From positions 434,001 to 498,000 of the forward strand of contig JAXLYE010000003.1 of NCBI GenBank assembly GCA_046351595.1: DNA of 64,000 nt. The letters run 5' to 3'. The DNA comes from JAXLYE01 sp046351595. GTDB lineage: Bacteria; Myxococcota_A; Polyangia; Palsa-1104; JAEUJZ01. Numbering within the stretch: the first letter of the stretch is position 1; each line of letters opens with the position of its first letter. Of the stretch, positions 12,471 to 21,693 are shown piece by piece. The translations under genes were made by a program, and so were the position numbers. A model generated the notes under the pieces. That model was given only the letters and a program-made list of their open reading frames with translations. It was not told the origin of the DNA and made no database searches.

Positions 12471-13280
12471 CTACCACCTTCCGTGCTTGTACCAGCCCTT
12501 GTGCTTGCCGGGGTGGCCGTAGCCGGGCATCACCACGATGCCCGGGGGTCCCATGGGCGCGATGATGACGGCCGGTTGCGGGGGCGCAACAATCACGGCC
12601 GGCGGGTGCGCAGGCGCAACAACGACGGTCGGCGAGGCCGGCGCGACGACGGGCACGACTGGCGCGGCCGGGGCGACGACCACGGTCGGCGGCGGCGCGA
12701 CCCAGACCGTGCCCTGCCACTCGGGCGGCGGCGCCACCACGACCTGCGGCCGCTGCGCCACGAACGGGCGGTACTCGGCCTCGAGCAGGCGCTCCTGCTG
12801 CGGCTTGATGACCGCGACCTCGGGCGGCAACGGGCCGACGTAGAAGACGACGCTGTCCTTCACCTTGTAGCCGGGCAGCTCGGGCGCGGGGTAGTCGTGG
12901 TAGTGCGGCCCCTTGAGGAAGCAGAACACGGGCGCCGGACCGGGCGCGGCCTCGACGGGGACCGGGTGGTGCCCGTAGAAGACGGTCTTGTCGCCCTGGT
13001 ACCCGAACGGCACCGGATCACCGGTGAAGACGTTGCCGCCGTCCGCCTCCTGGTACAGCGCGGGGTGATCCGGTACGTAGTCGTGGGTGTGCGGCGTCTC
13101 GATGTAACAGAAGCGCCCGGGCGCGCCCGCGACCGGGTGGTGGCCCAGGAAGCGCGCGACCTTCTTGGCCTGGCCCGGAGGGAGCCCGCCCGGAGGGACT
13201 GCGGAGGCCGGCGGTGCGGCGAGCAGCGCGGCTGCGCCCAGCGCCAGACCGGCCGCAAGGGACGTGAATCGGTCAGACAT
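12471..13280 (-). CDS. Secreted His/Pro-rich protein with duplicated HHPV-PHxHDY module
   Basis: The 269-residue protein has a signal peptide (about 1-28, ending ASA). The mature part has two copies of one module: GHHPVAGAPGRFCYIETPHTHDY and, about 55 residues later, GHHPVPVEAAPGPAPVFCFLKGPHYHDY. Each copy has a His pair, one Cys and a PHxHDY motif, which together could bind a metal. The C-terminal 90 residues are low-complexity repeats of VVVAPxxP type, followed by a His/Gly/Lys-rich end (GHPGKHKGWYKHGRW). AGGAGG lies just upstream of the ATG. Function is unknown; a periplasmic or surface metal-binding or scaffold role is inference only. The repeats also produce long open frames on the opposite strand, which are shadows. 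Confidence 0.72.
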   Translation of the reverse strand: MSDRFTSLAAGLALGAAALLAAPPASAVPPGGLPPGQAKKVARFLGHHPVAGAPGRFCYIETPHTHDYVPDHPALYQEADGGNVFTGDPVPFGYQGDKTVFYGHHPVPVEAAPGPAPVFCFLKGPHYHDYPAPELPGYKVKDSVVFYVGPLPPEVAVIKPQQERLLEAEYRPFVAQRPQVVVAPPPEWQGTVWVAPPPTVVVAPAAPVVPVVAPASPTVVVAPAHPPAVIVAPPQPAVIIAPMGPPGIVVMPGYGHPGKHKGWYKHGRW

Positions 13281-13369
13281 GATGCCTCCTGAGCGGAGAG
13301 CGCCGTCCGGTCCTGGAGACCCAGCGGGCGCCTCTCCTTTTCAACCCCTGATGAGGACTCCGCGGACGG

Positions 13370-14164
13370 TTACTTGCACGCCAGCGCCGCGCCGACCTCG
13401 GTCGGATCGATGAGCTTGTCCTGGTTGCGGTCGACGAAGGCAAAGTTGCGGTCGCAGATCGAGCCGCTGCCGCTGAACTGGATCCCGCCCTGCACGCGCA
13501 GGCCGGTCAGCCAGTTGTTGTTGCCGGTCACCGTGACCTTGCCGTAGACGTCGCAGCCCGCGAACACGTTGTTGTTCGAGCGGATGGTGACGTTGCCGAG
13601 GATCACGCAGTCGATCAGCGCCGTGTTGTTCCCGACCATGTTGACGTCTCCGAGGATGCTGACGCCGCGGACCACGCCGTTGTTGAAGACCACGTCCAGG
13701 TTGCCGCCGATCACCGAGACCGCGGGGCCTGCTCCATAGACGATCGAGTTGTTGCCGTTGATCGTCAGGTCTCCGACGATGTCGGGGCCGTCGGCCGCGC
13801 CGTCGATCAGGATCAGATCCTTGTTGTCGACGCTGACCGGGCCGCTCATGCCGACGACCGTGACCTCGTCGATCTTGGCGCGCGCCGGGTAGCAGACGAC
13901 CGTCAGCACCTTGCCGTCCGAGCCGAGGATCACGTCCGCGCGCTCGCCGTCGCCGCACTGCGACTGCGGCTTGAGACAGGGGTTCTGCGGCGTGACGATG
14001 CACGCGCCGCCGTTGACCGCGTCGTACACGGTGCTGTCACGGCCCGAGAGGACCACGACCTTGCCGTCGCCGCCCGGATACAGCGCGTCCGCGCCACAGC
14101 CACCGAGCGAGGTCGCAAAGGTAAGCAGAGCGCCGACCATGAAGCGGGAAAGAGAGCCAACCAT
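13370..14164 (-). CDS. Lipoprotein with beta-helix-like ladder and terminal EF-hand-like loop
   Basis: The 264-residue protein starts at ATG 14164, with AGGAGG 7 bases upstream. A lipoprotein signal (FMVGALLTFATSLGGC) puts the lipidated Cys near residue 23. After a Cys-containing N-terminal region (ACIVTPQNPC, SQCGDG), the middle is a ladder of short strands with repeated Asn pairs (INGNNSIVYG, VFNNGVV, VGNNTALIDC, RSNNNVFAGC, TGNNNWLTG), typical of right-handed parallel beta-helices. The C-terminus has DRNQDKLIDPTE, which matches an EF-hand or dockerin-type calcium loop (D-x-N-x-D-x-x-I-D-x-x-E). Surface-anchored adhesin or carbohydrate-acting protein are possibilities; no catalytic site was recognised. 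It is transcribed divergently from the secreted protein gene at 14450 across 285 bases. Confidence 0.72.
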   Translation of the reverse strand: MVGSLSRFMVGALLTFATSLGGCGADALYPGGDGKVVVLSGRDSTVYDAVNGGACIVTPQNPCLKPQSQCGDGERADVILGSDGKVLTVVCYPARAKIDEVTVVGMSGPVSVDNKDLILIDGAADGPDIVGDLTINGNNSIVYGAGPAVSVIGGNLDVVFNNGVVRGVSILGDVNMVGNNTALIDCVILGNVTIRSNNNVFAGCDVYGKVTVTGNNNWLTGLRVQGGIQFSGSGSICDRNFAFVDRNQDKLIDPTEVGAALACK

Positions 14165-14305
14165 CTTGTTTCCTCCTGGGTTGCGGCTCGACTCGGACCG
14201 GGTCGAGCGCGCGGGGAGAGAGGACATGCAACCGCCTGTCCAAGCCTCCGCCGCGGGCTAACCCTGCGTACCCATTCTGACGGGGTGAGCGCGCTCACGC
14301 AGGTC

Positions 14306-14321
14306 TGTACCGAACGGTACA
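14306..14321. promoter_or_regulatory. Palindrome TGTACCG-AA-CGGTACA
   Basis: A 16-bp inverted repeat with perfect 7-bp arms and a 2-base centre lies between the divergent genes ending at 14164 (minus) and starting at 14450 (plus). A further CGGTACA half-site lies at about 14337-14343. The same half-site occurs upstream of the secreted protein gene at 733, so a shared regulator of envelope or secreted proteins is plausible. Confidence 0.45.
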
Positions 14322-14449
14322 CCGAGCTGTCCCGGGCGGTACATCCGCGCTCGTGCGGCGGTCCGTTCTGCGAGCGAAATCACGCGAGCGAGGCTGGCTT
14401 GCCGGTTGCAACGTGCCCCGCGGAGTCATCACCCAGCTGGAGGATTCCC

Positions 14450-14917
14450 ATGAGTTCGCGTTCTCTTGGTGCTGCGCTGGCCCTCGCTCTCGCGCTGTCT
14501 GCGGCACCGGCGCAGGCCAACGACTTCGGGTTCCTGGGCAGCATGAACGTCCAGGCCGAGGCCAACCTCGCCGGCTTCCGCGTGCAGCTCAGCGCCCGCT
14601 TCGGTGTGCCCGAGGCCAAGGTCGATACGATCATCAAGTCCTGCGACAAGCCCGCGGACGCCTACATGGTCCTGCGCACCAGCGAGGTGGCCAAGCAGCC
14701 GCCCGAGCGCGTCCTCACCGAGTACAAGGCCAACAAGGGCCAGGGCTGGGGCGTCATCGCCAAGAACCTGGGCATCAAGCCCGGCTCGCCGGAGTTCCAC
14801 GCGCTCAAGCGCGGGGAGACTCTGGGAGGAGGAGGTGGCGGCGGCGGCGCGGGAGGCGGCGACGGACATCCGGGGAACGGCCATGGCAACGGCCATGGTC
14901 GCGGCAAGAACAAGTAG
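14450..14917 (+). CDS. Small secreted protein with Gly/His-rich tail
   Basis: The 155-residue protein starts at ATG 14450, with GGAGG 6 bases upstream. It has a classical signal peptide (about 1-23, ALALALALSAAPAQA). The mature domain (about 24-122) is helical and contains a single Cys and a conserved-looking stretch (PPERVLTEYKANKGQGWGVIAKNLGIKPGSPEFHALKRG). The last 30 residues are Gly-rich and then GHGNGHG-type repeats ending in Lys. Similar small secreted proteins of unknown function with such tails occur in Proteobacteria. The Gly/His tail could bind metal or a surface polymer, but this is not shown. A longer in-frame start upstream lacks any signal peptide and was rejected. Confidence 0.72.
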   Translation: MSSRSLGAALALALALSAAPAQANDFGFLGSMNVQAEANLAGFRVQLSARFGVPEAKVDTIIKSCDKPADAYMVLRTSEVAKQPPERVLTEYKANKGQGWGVIAKNLGIKPGSPEFHALKRGETLGGGGGGGGAGGGDGHPGNGHGNGHGRGKNK

Positions 14918-16229
14918 GCTCGACGCGAAGGAGTCGGACGGGCAAGTTCCGTCTTCTTTCAGCAGAGGGGAGACACCCTTTGCGGGTGACGGTCTCTGGC
15001 TCCGGTGCGGTCCTCGTCAAATCCAGGCCCTGGCGGTCGTTGAGCAAGATCCATTCGATCTGTGCACTGCGGAACTTTCCTCCGTCCCGCAAGCGACGCA
15101 GGCCAGCGAGCTGATCCCATCCTGCGCAGACTGAGGTCTTAAGCGGGTCTTAAGCGTCCTCTCCCGGTATGCCCAAAGCGTAGTAGTCAGATCGTAGTGC
15201 CTCTGAAGGCCGGTCAAGTCCTGCTGGTCTGGCTCGGCGCGCGCAGAACATCGCGGATAGCTCTGCCAATGCAATCGCTCACGCTCGGTCGGGCCGCCCT
15301 CGCCAGTCGGCAGCCATGTAAGACGGCCGCCCACGTTCCATCTCGTCCTATCGCTGACTCCAGCTTCTGGAAGAGCGCCGCAGCCGTTTTCGACGGAGGC
15401 GCGCGCTCGCAGGTAGGTGCAGCCCGTTACCGAGTGACGCAGACCCGGCTTGTCCCGTCGGAGACTGTTTGAAGTTTTCCGACAAGTCGATGCCGATTCC
15501 TCGCGTTCCGCGGAAAAGAATCGCTCTGCGTGCAGCCGGCCAGCAGACCAGACCTACCGAGTGAGCCCGCCCATTCCGTACCCAACCTCACACGAGAACT
15601 CGCCCCCACCAGCCGCGCCTAAGCCCGCCGATTAACCCCGCCCCCGTCGCTGAAAAAAATGTCCTTGACGCGGACGGATCAAGGAATTTTTTCTCTCCGT
15701 CGAGAACGCTTAATCGGTGGGGCGTAAGATCGGCGCCTGGCCATGTAGGCGGGCGCACAGGAGTGTGGTGGCTGGGGCCTGCTTCCGGTGGCTGTGGCCG
15801 GGTCTCGCTGGCAGGGCAGGTCATCGCGTCGCTGACAGCTGGCTACCCTGGCGGTCCGAGAGCCACAGCAGCGACGACGAGCCTTTGATCCGAGTGATTC
15901 TTCTAAAGTCGATATCAGGCACAGCGCTATTTAGAAATGCCAATGCTCTATCAGTGCTCATTTTGGAGTCTTGCGGCTTCGCTGGAGCGGCGTACGACCC
16001 GGCCGCGTGCTGTCCGGATCGGCTCCGATGTGCGTGCTACAGGTTTCGATGCGGGCAAGCCGACAAGAGGCTCCCGCCGCGCTCCTCACGAACTTTCTGT
16101 CGTCCTGGATCAAGCCCGCCTGGTCCTTCGGTCAGCGGGGCTATGCGCCGATGGAAACGCCGGTCGCAGGACGGCGCCCACCCCGGATATAATGCTGAGC
16201 CACACGCAGCAGCACGCACGGGGAGCGAC
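14918..16229. other. 1.3 kb region without convincing genes
   Basis: Base composition is visibly less GC-rich than in neighbouring genes, and the short open frames have no recognisable domains, signal sequences or good ribosome-binding sites. A tandem repeat of GTCTTAAGCG lies near 15137-15157. A terminator-like hairpin lies at 15653-15692. The open frame of the following giant protein extends back to about 15717, but that stretch looks non-coding and precedes the GGGGAG/ATG start at 16230. The stretch may be a long leader or the remains of a degraded insertion. Confidence 0.5.
15653..15692. terminator. Bidirectional terminator-like hairpin
   Basis: The arms TCCTTGA (15662-15668) and TCAAGGA (15679-15685) flank a 10-base loop. 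A7T lies before the stem and ATTTTTT after it, so the structure would look like an intrinsic terminator when read from either strand. No obvious gene ends at it on either side, which is unusual in such GC-rich DNA. Confidence 0.55.
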
Positions 16230-19200
16230 ATGCAGGACCAGGGGGCCGAGCAGAAGCTCGAGCAGCCATCGCCTTGGAGTGCCTTGGAGTCAGCTACCGC
16301 GTCCCAGGACACGGGCGATCCGCCGGCCGCCCCGGCCCTTGCGCCCGAGCCGGTCGGTCCTGCAGCCGACGGACCCGGCGCCGCGGGCTCTGGCGCCGAC
16401 GCTGCCGCCCACGCCCAGCTGAGCAGCGAGCTCCACTCGCACTGGGCTGACGGAGGGCAGCAACCCACAGCGGACCCGGCCGCGGCGCAGGGTCTGCCTG
16501 GCCTCGACGGCGGTGTCGCGATGGGCCCGGGCGGCGTGGCCGCGGCCGGGGCGCTGCCTGGCGGTGGTCGTGGCGGTCCTCCGGCACCACCGGCTCCACC
16601 CACACCACCGGCCGTTCCCTCCGGCGCCGCTGCGGCACAGGCGAACCTCTTCAGCGGCTTCCAGGAGGATCATGGAGGTGCGGCTCGCTCTCCTGTGATG
16701 ACTCTGGCCTCGCACGTCGGAGGTCCGGTGCGGTCGCCGAGTGCGGCCGGCCCGCTCGTGTCTGCAGGCGGAGCGCCCGCTCACGCAGCCGCCGCTCCGC
16801 CTCAAGGAGCGGCAGCATCCCCCCAGGCCGCAGGCACACCGGTCCCGACGGCGGACACACCGGCTCCGAGCGCGCAGATGCCTGCCTCGACCGCAGGTCC
16901 ACCAGCCCCCGACGCCGGCCCACTGGCCGCGGCCGAGCGGGCGCCGACTCCGACCTCTGGCTCACCAGACCCAGCCTCGGCTACGCCGACTCCGACCGCG
17001 GGCCCGTCCGCCCCGGCCTCGGGTGCGCCGACCCCGACCGCAGGTGCGTCCGCTCCGACCGCGGGCTCGGCTACGCCGATCGCGGCTGCGGCGCACCCGG
17101 GTGACCAAGCGCCGACCGCAGCCTCGGCTACGCCGACTCCGACCGCGGGTGCGCCAAAGCCAGCCTCGGCCGCGCCAGCGGCGGGTGGCGATGCTGCAGC
17201 AGGAACTGCGGCGCAGGGCGGACCGAGTCCGCAAGGTGAGGGGCCCCGTGCGCAGGGCGGAGGCGCGGCCGGCGGGACGCGAGCGCGCGGGGGCGCAGCC
17301 GGTGCGGGGACCGGTGCCGCAGGAGCCCGAGGCCCAGCCGGCGGCGCAGCCGGTACGGTCGGCGCCCCAGGTGTGCAGGGCCCGGCCGGCGGCGTTCGAC
17401 CCACCGGCGTTGCAGCCGGTGCGGGCAGTGCAGCCGGGGGCGGTTCGTGGGATGCAGAACTCGCCTGGCATGACGAGTTCAAGGCTGCGGTAGGGAACGC
17501 GGGGGGAGCGGGCGGCTCGAGCGGCGCGGGAGCCGCAGCGAGCAGCGGCCCGGCTGCGCAGGCAGCCCCGCAGCCGTCCCGCGCGGGCATGGTCTGGGAA
17601 GCGGTCCGTGACGGCGCGACCAGCGGGTTCGTCGAGGGTGCGACGACGCTGGCCATCGATACCGTGATCAACGTCGCGACCAGCCGCGTCCCCTATCTCC
17701 AGGGCGCCGTCGAGCTGGTTCGTCTGGTGCGCGACCCGAAGAAGTACCTGACCGGCTTCGCGACAGACAAGCTGGCTCCTGGAATCGGTCAGCTCTTCGG
17801 GGCGAGCAGCAGCCCGGTCGATCGCATCGAGGGTCTGCTCAACATCGTCGACGGTATCAACGGCCTCCTGTCGCTCATCTCGTCGATCTGCTGGATCGTC
17901 GCTGGTGCGGGCCTCATCGCCAGCCTGTTCTTCCCGGCGATCCTGCCCTTCGTCGGGATGGCGGCGCAGTGGGGCATGACCATCGGCAAGGTCAGCACCG
18001 TGGTGGGCATGTTCATCACCGCGTTCCGGCCGATCGTCATCCTGCTGCGCAGCCTCGAGCTCCTGGCGTCGGATGCGTCGCCGGAGGAGCTGAAGAAGAA
18101 GCAGGATGCGCTGCGCAGCCAGGTCTTGAGCTTCTCGTCGGAGTTTACGACGCGTGCCGGGCACACGCTGCGCTCGCGGGCGCAGCAGGGGCTGAACAAC
18201 CGCGCCCAGCGCCGCGCCGGTCAGACCCCTGCGGCGCCGACCCCGCCGCAGGGGCCGAGCCGTGCCTCGGGCAACCGGGTCGTGCGGATCGTCGGTCTGC
18301 TCTCGGGAGCTGGAGGGCGGCAGGCGCTGAGCAACTGGGACGATCAGGCAAAGGGGCGGGAACAGCTCCGCAGTGCGCGGCAGTCGATGCGGCAGACCCG
18401 GGGGCAGGCGACGGCGGACCGGCTGGCTGGGCTCGAGTCGACGGGCATGCAGGTCTTTGCTGGCGACCGCCATCGCCAGCGGGTGAACCGGCAGCTCGCC
18501 GCGCAGGAGCAGCGGCAGCAGGGCCAGACCGGCCAGACCGATCAGGCACCGACGGGGGATCGGGTTCAGGATCTGGAGCAGGCGCAGCAGCGGTACGACG
18601 CGGCCAGGCAGCGCGCGGATCAAGCGGCGGCCGAGCGGCAGGCAACGCGGCAGCAGCTCACGCAGCGGCAGCAGGAGCTGCAGGCGGCGCAGCAGGCCCT
18701 GCGTGATGCGCGGGCGCAGCAGCGGCCGGCGATTGCCGCGGCCGAGCAAGAGCTGCGGGCGCGGCAGCAGCTCCGCGACGAGTACCACCGGGATTCGCAG
18801 CGCGCGGACGCGCAGGTCGAGAGCCAGCGGAACGTGGTCAGCCAGCTGCGGACGCTGGCTCAGCAGGATCCGCAGAGCGGCAACACCGGGCCGTACCGCC
18901 AGCGGCTCCAGGCGGCCGAGGCGGAGCTCGCGCGGCTGCAGCAGAACGCCTCTGCGGCGCGGCGCACGGCGCGGGACGCGGACGACTACCTGCGAGAGGG
19001 GCAGCAGCAGGTGGATCAAGCGCGGCAGCCGGTGCGCGACGCGCGCGAGCAGGTGCGGGGGGCGCAGAGCCAGGCCGACCGGGCGCACAACCGGGACGCC
19101 CGCGCCGCGACTACCGAGCAGCAGGCGAATCAGGCGCAGGCGCAGGCGCAGAGCACCCTCGGCCGCTACGACACCGCGACGAATCGCGATGCGACCCAGA

Positions 19201-20618
19201 ACCGGAACGATGCGTACGAAGAGCGCGGCAGCAACCGCTGGTACTTCGACTTCACGGGCAACGGCCCTGGGGATCGCGCGCCGTACGGACAGAACAAGAG
19301 CGCGGGCGAGACCGGCTCGGGGGTGTCGCTGCTTGGTGAGGAGGTCGATCGTCAGACGGGCGAGGAGAAGACGATCCCGCAGGCGGTGCAGCGGGGCGTC
19401 GGCTCGGCGGCGCAGTGGGTCGGCGCACTGTTCCGAGGCTCGCAGACCGCGCCGAGCGCGCCGGGGATCCCTGCGCCGGCTCCGACGCCCACGCCGGCAC
19501 CCTCGGTCGATGCCGGCCCAGCGACGCCCGCGCCGACGCCGGATGCGGGGCCTGCTCCGGCGCCGGTTCCGGAGCCCGTGCCACCGCCTCCGCCGGCACC
19601 GCTACCGGAGGCAGGGCCCGACGGACCCGATACGCAGCCGACGCCGAGCGCGACCCCGGGGGCATCTCCGGACGGCGGGCCGGCTGCGGCCGAACCAGCG
19701 GGCGCGGAATCGCAGCGCCCGACCGCTCCGGCGGGACCGGACCCGCGGCAGGCGCTGCGTGGCAAGCTGAATGCGCTGTCGGCGGCGCTGCCGGCTCCTC
19801 CGCGCGAGACCGTGCAGCAGATGGCGCAGGCGCAGTCGCGGATCCAGGCGCTTGTGCAGCAGCGCGACGAGCTGCACGAGCGCTCCGCGAGCGCGGCGCA
19901 GCTGCGCGAAGAAGGGCACGCGCAGGTGCAGGTGCTCGGCGAGGTGCAGGGCGGCGTGACGCAGATGCAGGGTCAGGTGCAGCAGCACGGTGCCGAGATC
20001 GCGGGCAAGCAGCAGCACCAGCAGCAGCTCCAGGCCAAGACCGGGCAGGCGTCGGGACAGGCGCAGGGGGCGCAGGCCAAGGGACAGGAGACGCAGGGGC
20101 TTGTCGGCAGCTTCCTCGGTGGGTTCATGCAGCTCATGGGCATGGTCCCGACCCGCATCCTGGGCAACGCAGGTGAAGGCGCGGCGGCCGGGCCGCGGGT
20201 GCAGCAGGGCGTACAGAGCCAGGCCGAGGTCGGGACTCTGGGGGCGCAGGGGTCGCAGCAGGCCGCGCAGACCGCTGCTCGTTTCTCGTTGGAGACGCAG
20301 GCGCTCGGCGGGCAGCAGCAGGAGCTCTCGGGGCAGGTGCAGGGCGTGGGCGCGCAGGCCCAGGCCAGACAGGCCGAGGCGCAGCAGGGGGTCGCACAGC
20401 TCCAACAGGCGCAGCAGCAGGCGCAGCAGGGCGCAGCGCAGTCCGAGGCGCAGCTCCAGCAGGCGCAGGCTCAGTACAATCAGGCCCACCAGCGGCAGGA
20501 TCAGTGGGCGCAGCAGCACCTCGGCGTGCGCGGGCCGGCGATGGCCGAGATCGAGACGCTCGCGGCTTCGATCGAGGGCGGCGCGGCCGAGGGTGCGACG
20601 AACGGCGGCGGCGAATAG
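16230..20618 (+). CDS. Giant low-complexity/coiled-coil protein with central hydrophobic domain
   Basis: The 1462-residue protein starts at ATG 16230 (GGGGAG just upstream). Residues 1-450 are Ala/Pro/Gly/Thr-rich, with many TPTPTAG-like repeats. At about 454-650 there is a folded region (VWEAVRDGATSGFVEGATTLAIDTVINVA) with a hydrophobic stretch of 35-40 residues at about 547-584 (SSICWIVAGAGLIASLFFPAILP), then a basic segment. Long Gln/Ala/Arg-rich coiled coil covers about 700-985, a second Pro-rich linker 1070-1177, and another Gln-rich coiled coil 1180-1455. From memory, the hydrophobic domain resembles one in large proteins associated with extracellular contractile injection systems; no such structural genes are in the window, so this is tentative. 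A TPR protein follows 22 bases downstream as a likely partner. No signal peptide is present. Confidence 0.75.
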   Translation: MQDQGAEQKLEQPSPWSALESATASQDTGDPPAAPALAPEPVGPAADGPGAAGSGADAAAHAQLSSELHSHWADGGQQPTADPAAAQGLPGLDGGVAMGPGGVAAAGALPGGGRGGPPAPPAPPTPPAVPSGAAAAQANLFSGFQEDHGGAARSPVMTLASHVGGPVRSPSAAGPLVSAGGAPAHAAAAPPQGAAASPQAAGTPVPTADTPAPSAQMPASTAGPPAPDAGPLAAAERAPTPTSGSPDPASATPTPTAGPSAPASGAPTPTAGASAPTAGSATPIAAAAHPGDQAPTAASATPTPTAGAPKPASAAPAAGGDAAAGTAAQGGPSPQGEGPRAQGGGAAGGTRARGGAAGAGTGAAGARGPAGGAAGTVGAPGVQGPAGGVRPTGVAAGAGSAAGGGSWDAELAWHDEFKAAVGNAGGAGGSSGAGAAASSGPAAQAAPQPSRAGMVWEAVRDGATSGFVEGATTLAIDTVINVATSRVPYLQGAVELVRLVRDPKKYLTGFATDKLAPGIGQLFGASSSPVDRIEGLLNIVDGINGLLSLISSICWIVAGAGLIASLFFPAILPFVGMAAQWGMTIGKVSTVVGMFITAFRPIVILLRSLELLASDASPEELKKKQDALRSQVLSFSSEFTTRAGHTLRSRAQQGLNNRAQRRAGQTPAAPTPPQGPSRASGNRVVRIVGLLSGAGGRQALSNWDDQAKGREQLRSARQSMRQTRGQATADRLAGLESTGMQVFAGDRHRQRVNRQLAAQEQRQQGQTGQTDQAPTGDRVQDLEQAQQRYDAARQRADQAAAERQATRQQLTQRQQELQAAQQALRDARAQQRPAIAAAEQELRARQQLRDEYHRDSQRADAQVESQRNVVSQLRTLAQQDPQSGNTGPYRQRLQAAEAELARLQQNASAARRTARDADDYLREGQQQVDQARQPVRDAREQVRGAQSQADRAHNRDARAATTEQQANQAQAQAQSTLGRYDTATNRDATQNRNDAYEERGSNRWYFDFTGNGPGDRAPYGQNKSAGETGSGVSLLGEEVDRQTGEEKTIPQAVQRGVGSAAQWVGALFRGSQTAPSAPGIPAPAPTPTPAPSVDAGPATPAPTPDAGPAPAPVPEPVPPPPPAPLPEAGPDGPDTQPTPSATPGASPDGGPAAAEPAGAESQRPTAPAGPDPRQALRGKLNALSAALPAPPRETVQQMAQAQSRIQALVQQRDELHERSASAAQLREEGHAQVQVLGEVQGGVTQMQGQVQQHGAEIAGKQQHQQQLQAKTGQASGQAQGAQAKGQETQGLVGSFLGGFMQLMGMVPTRILGNAGEGAAAGPRVQQGVQSQAEVGTLGAQGSQQAAQTAARFSLETQALGGQQQELSGQVQGVGAQAQARQAEAQQGVAQLQQAQQQAQQGAAQSEAQLQQAQAQYNQAHQRQDQWAQQHLGVRGPAMAEIETLAASIEGGAAEGATNGGGE

Positions 20619-20640
20619 AGTCAGGTCAAAGGAGAACGGA

Positions 20641-21693
20641 ATGGCAGAGGCGGCGAGCGACACCCCGAGCGGCGCAGCGGGGGAGCCGGTTTCTTCGGCG
20701 GCGCGGGCCGAGCTTGCGGCGGAGGCGGCGGCCTGCGCCGAGCGGGCCGAGGAGCGCGCACGGGCGCTCGATTTTGTCGGGGCCGCGACGGCGCTTGGTG
20801 AGGCCGCGGCGCTGCACGCGCGGGCCGGGCAGTTCGTCGAGCAGGGCAAGCACCTCTACGGGCAGGGCATCCTGCTCATGCGCGTCGCTGGACAGTCCGA
20901 GGCGGCGCAGCAGGCGCTCAAACAAGCCGAGGCGCTGGCCCACATCTTCGGCGACGTCGAGGGCGAGGTGCGGGCCTTGATGCGCGTCGCGGATCTGCGC
21001 GCGGCGGGCGGGGACCTTGAGGCCGGGCTGGCGCAGCTCGACGTGGCGGCGCTGCGGGTCGCCAGCGGGCGGCCGGATCTGGCGGTGCAGGTGCACCGCG
21101 GGCAGGCGGCGCTGCTGCTGGCGCTCGGGCGGCTCTCGCCCGCGCTCGCCGCGCTCAAAGAGGCTACACGAGACGCCGAGCAGCTGGGGGATCCGCGCCT
21201 GGCGCTCGAGCTCAAGCTGGAGCGCCGGGGCCTGCTCGGGCTGCGCACGCGGGGGGACGCCAAGAGCCCGCTCGCGGATCTGATGCGTGAGGCCGACGAG
21301 CTTTCGGATCCGGCGCTGCGGGCCGATGTGGGGCTGCAGCAGGCCGCGGCGCTGCTGCGCGGTGGCGATTTTGAAGCCGGGCTGGTCGCGGCCGAGCAGG
21401 TGCGGCGGCAGGCGCTCGATCTGCCCGATCCGCTGCGCTACATGCTCGCCTGTCTGCTCATGGCCGAGGCGCGCGAGCAGCTCGGCGACTATGTGGGGGT
21501 CCTCGAGATCCTGCTCACCTGCAAGGTCAGCCTCGAGCGCTTCGTCGGGCCCGAGGCCGGCGCCGCGGTGGTGAGGGTGCTCGACTCGCTGGCGGGTCGC
21601 TGGGGACAGGACGCGGTCGACGAGGCGCGGCGGCGCTACCGCGAGCAGGCGCAGGCGCGCAAGGCGCGCGAAGAGCAGAATACGCAGTCTTGA
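20641..21693 (+). CDS. TPR-repeat protein
   Basis: The 350-residue, almost entirely helical, Ala/Leu-rich protein shows repeated TPR-like pairs (for example DFVGAATALGEAAALHARAG, AAQQALKQAEALAHIFGD, LSPALAALKEATRDAEQLGD, DFEAGLVAAEQVRRQALDLPD). No signal peptide or membrane segment is present, so it is probably cytoplasmic. It starts at ATG 20641 with AAAGGAG upstream and lies 22 bases after the giant coiled-coil gene, indicating an operon. A chaperone or adaptor role for the large protein is a reasonable inference. Its stop codon abuts the stop of the convergent membrane-protein gene, sharing TGATCA. Confidence 0.8.
   Translation: MAEAASDTPSGAAGEPVSSAARAELAAEAAACAERAEERARALDFVGAATALGEAAALHARAGQFVEQGKHLYGQGILLMRVAGQSEAAQQALKQAEALAHIFGDVEGEVRALMRVADLRAAGGDLEAGLAQLDVAALRVASGRPDLAVQVHRGQAALLLALGRLSPALAALKEATRDAEQLGDPRLALELKLERRGLLGLRTRGDAKSPLADLMREADELSDPALRADVGLQQAAALLRGGDFEAGLVAAEQVRRQALDLPDPLRYMLACLLMAEAREQLGDYVGVLEILLTCKVSLERFVGPEAGAAVVRVLDSLAGRWGQDAVDEARRRYREQAQARKAREEQNTQS

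Noticed and set aside
15717..16229. N-terminal extension of the giant coiled-coil protein
   Set aside because: The composition of the extension (Cys, Arg, Trp-rich, no repeats) differs sharply from the protein, and GGGGAG precedes the internal ATG at 16230.
16962..19088. 708-codon minus-strand open frame over the giant coiled-coil gene
   Set aside because: The repeat-rich plus-strand gene creates it; no start signal or domain was seen.
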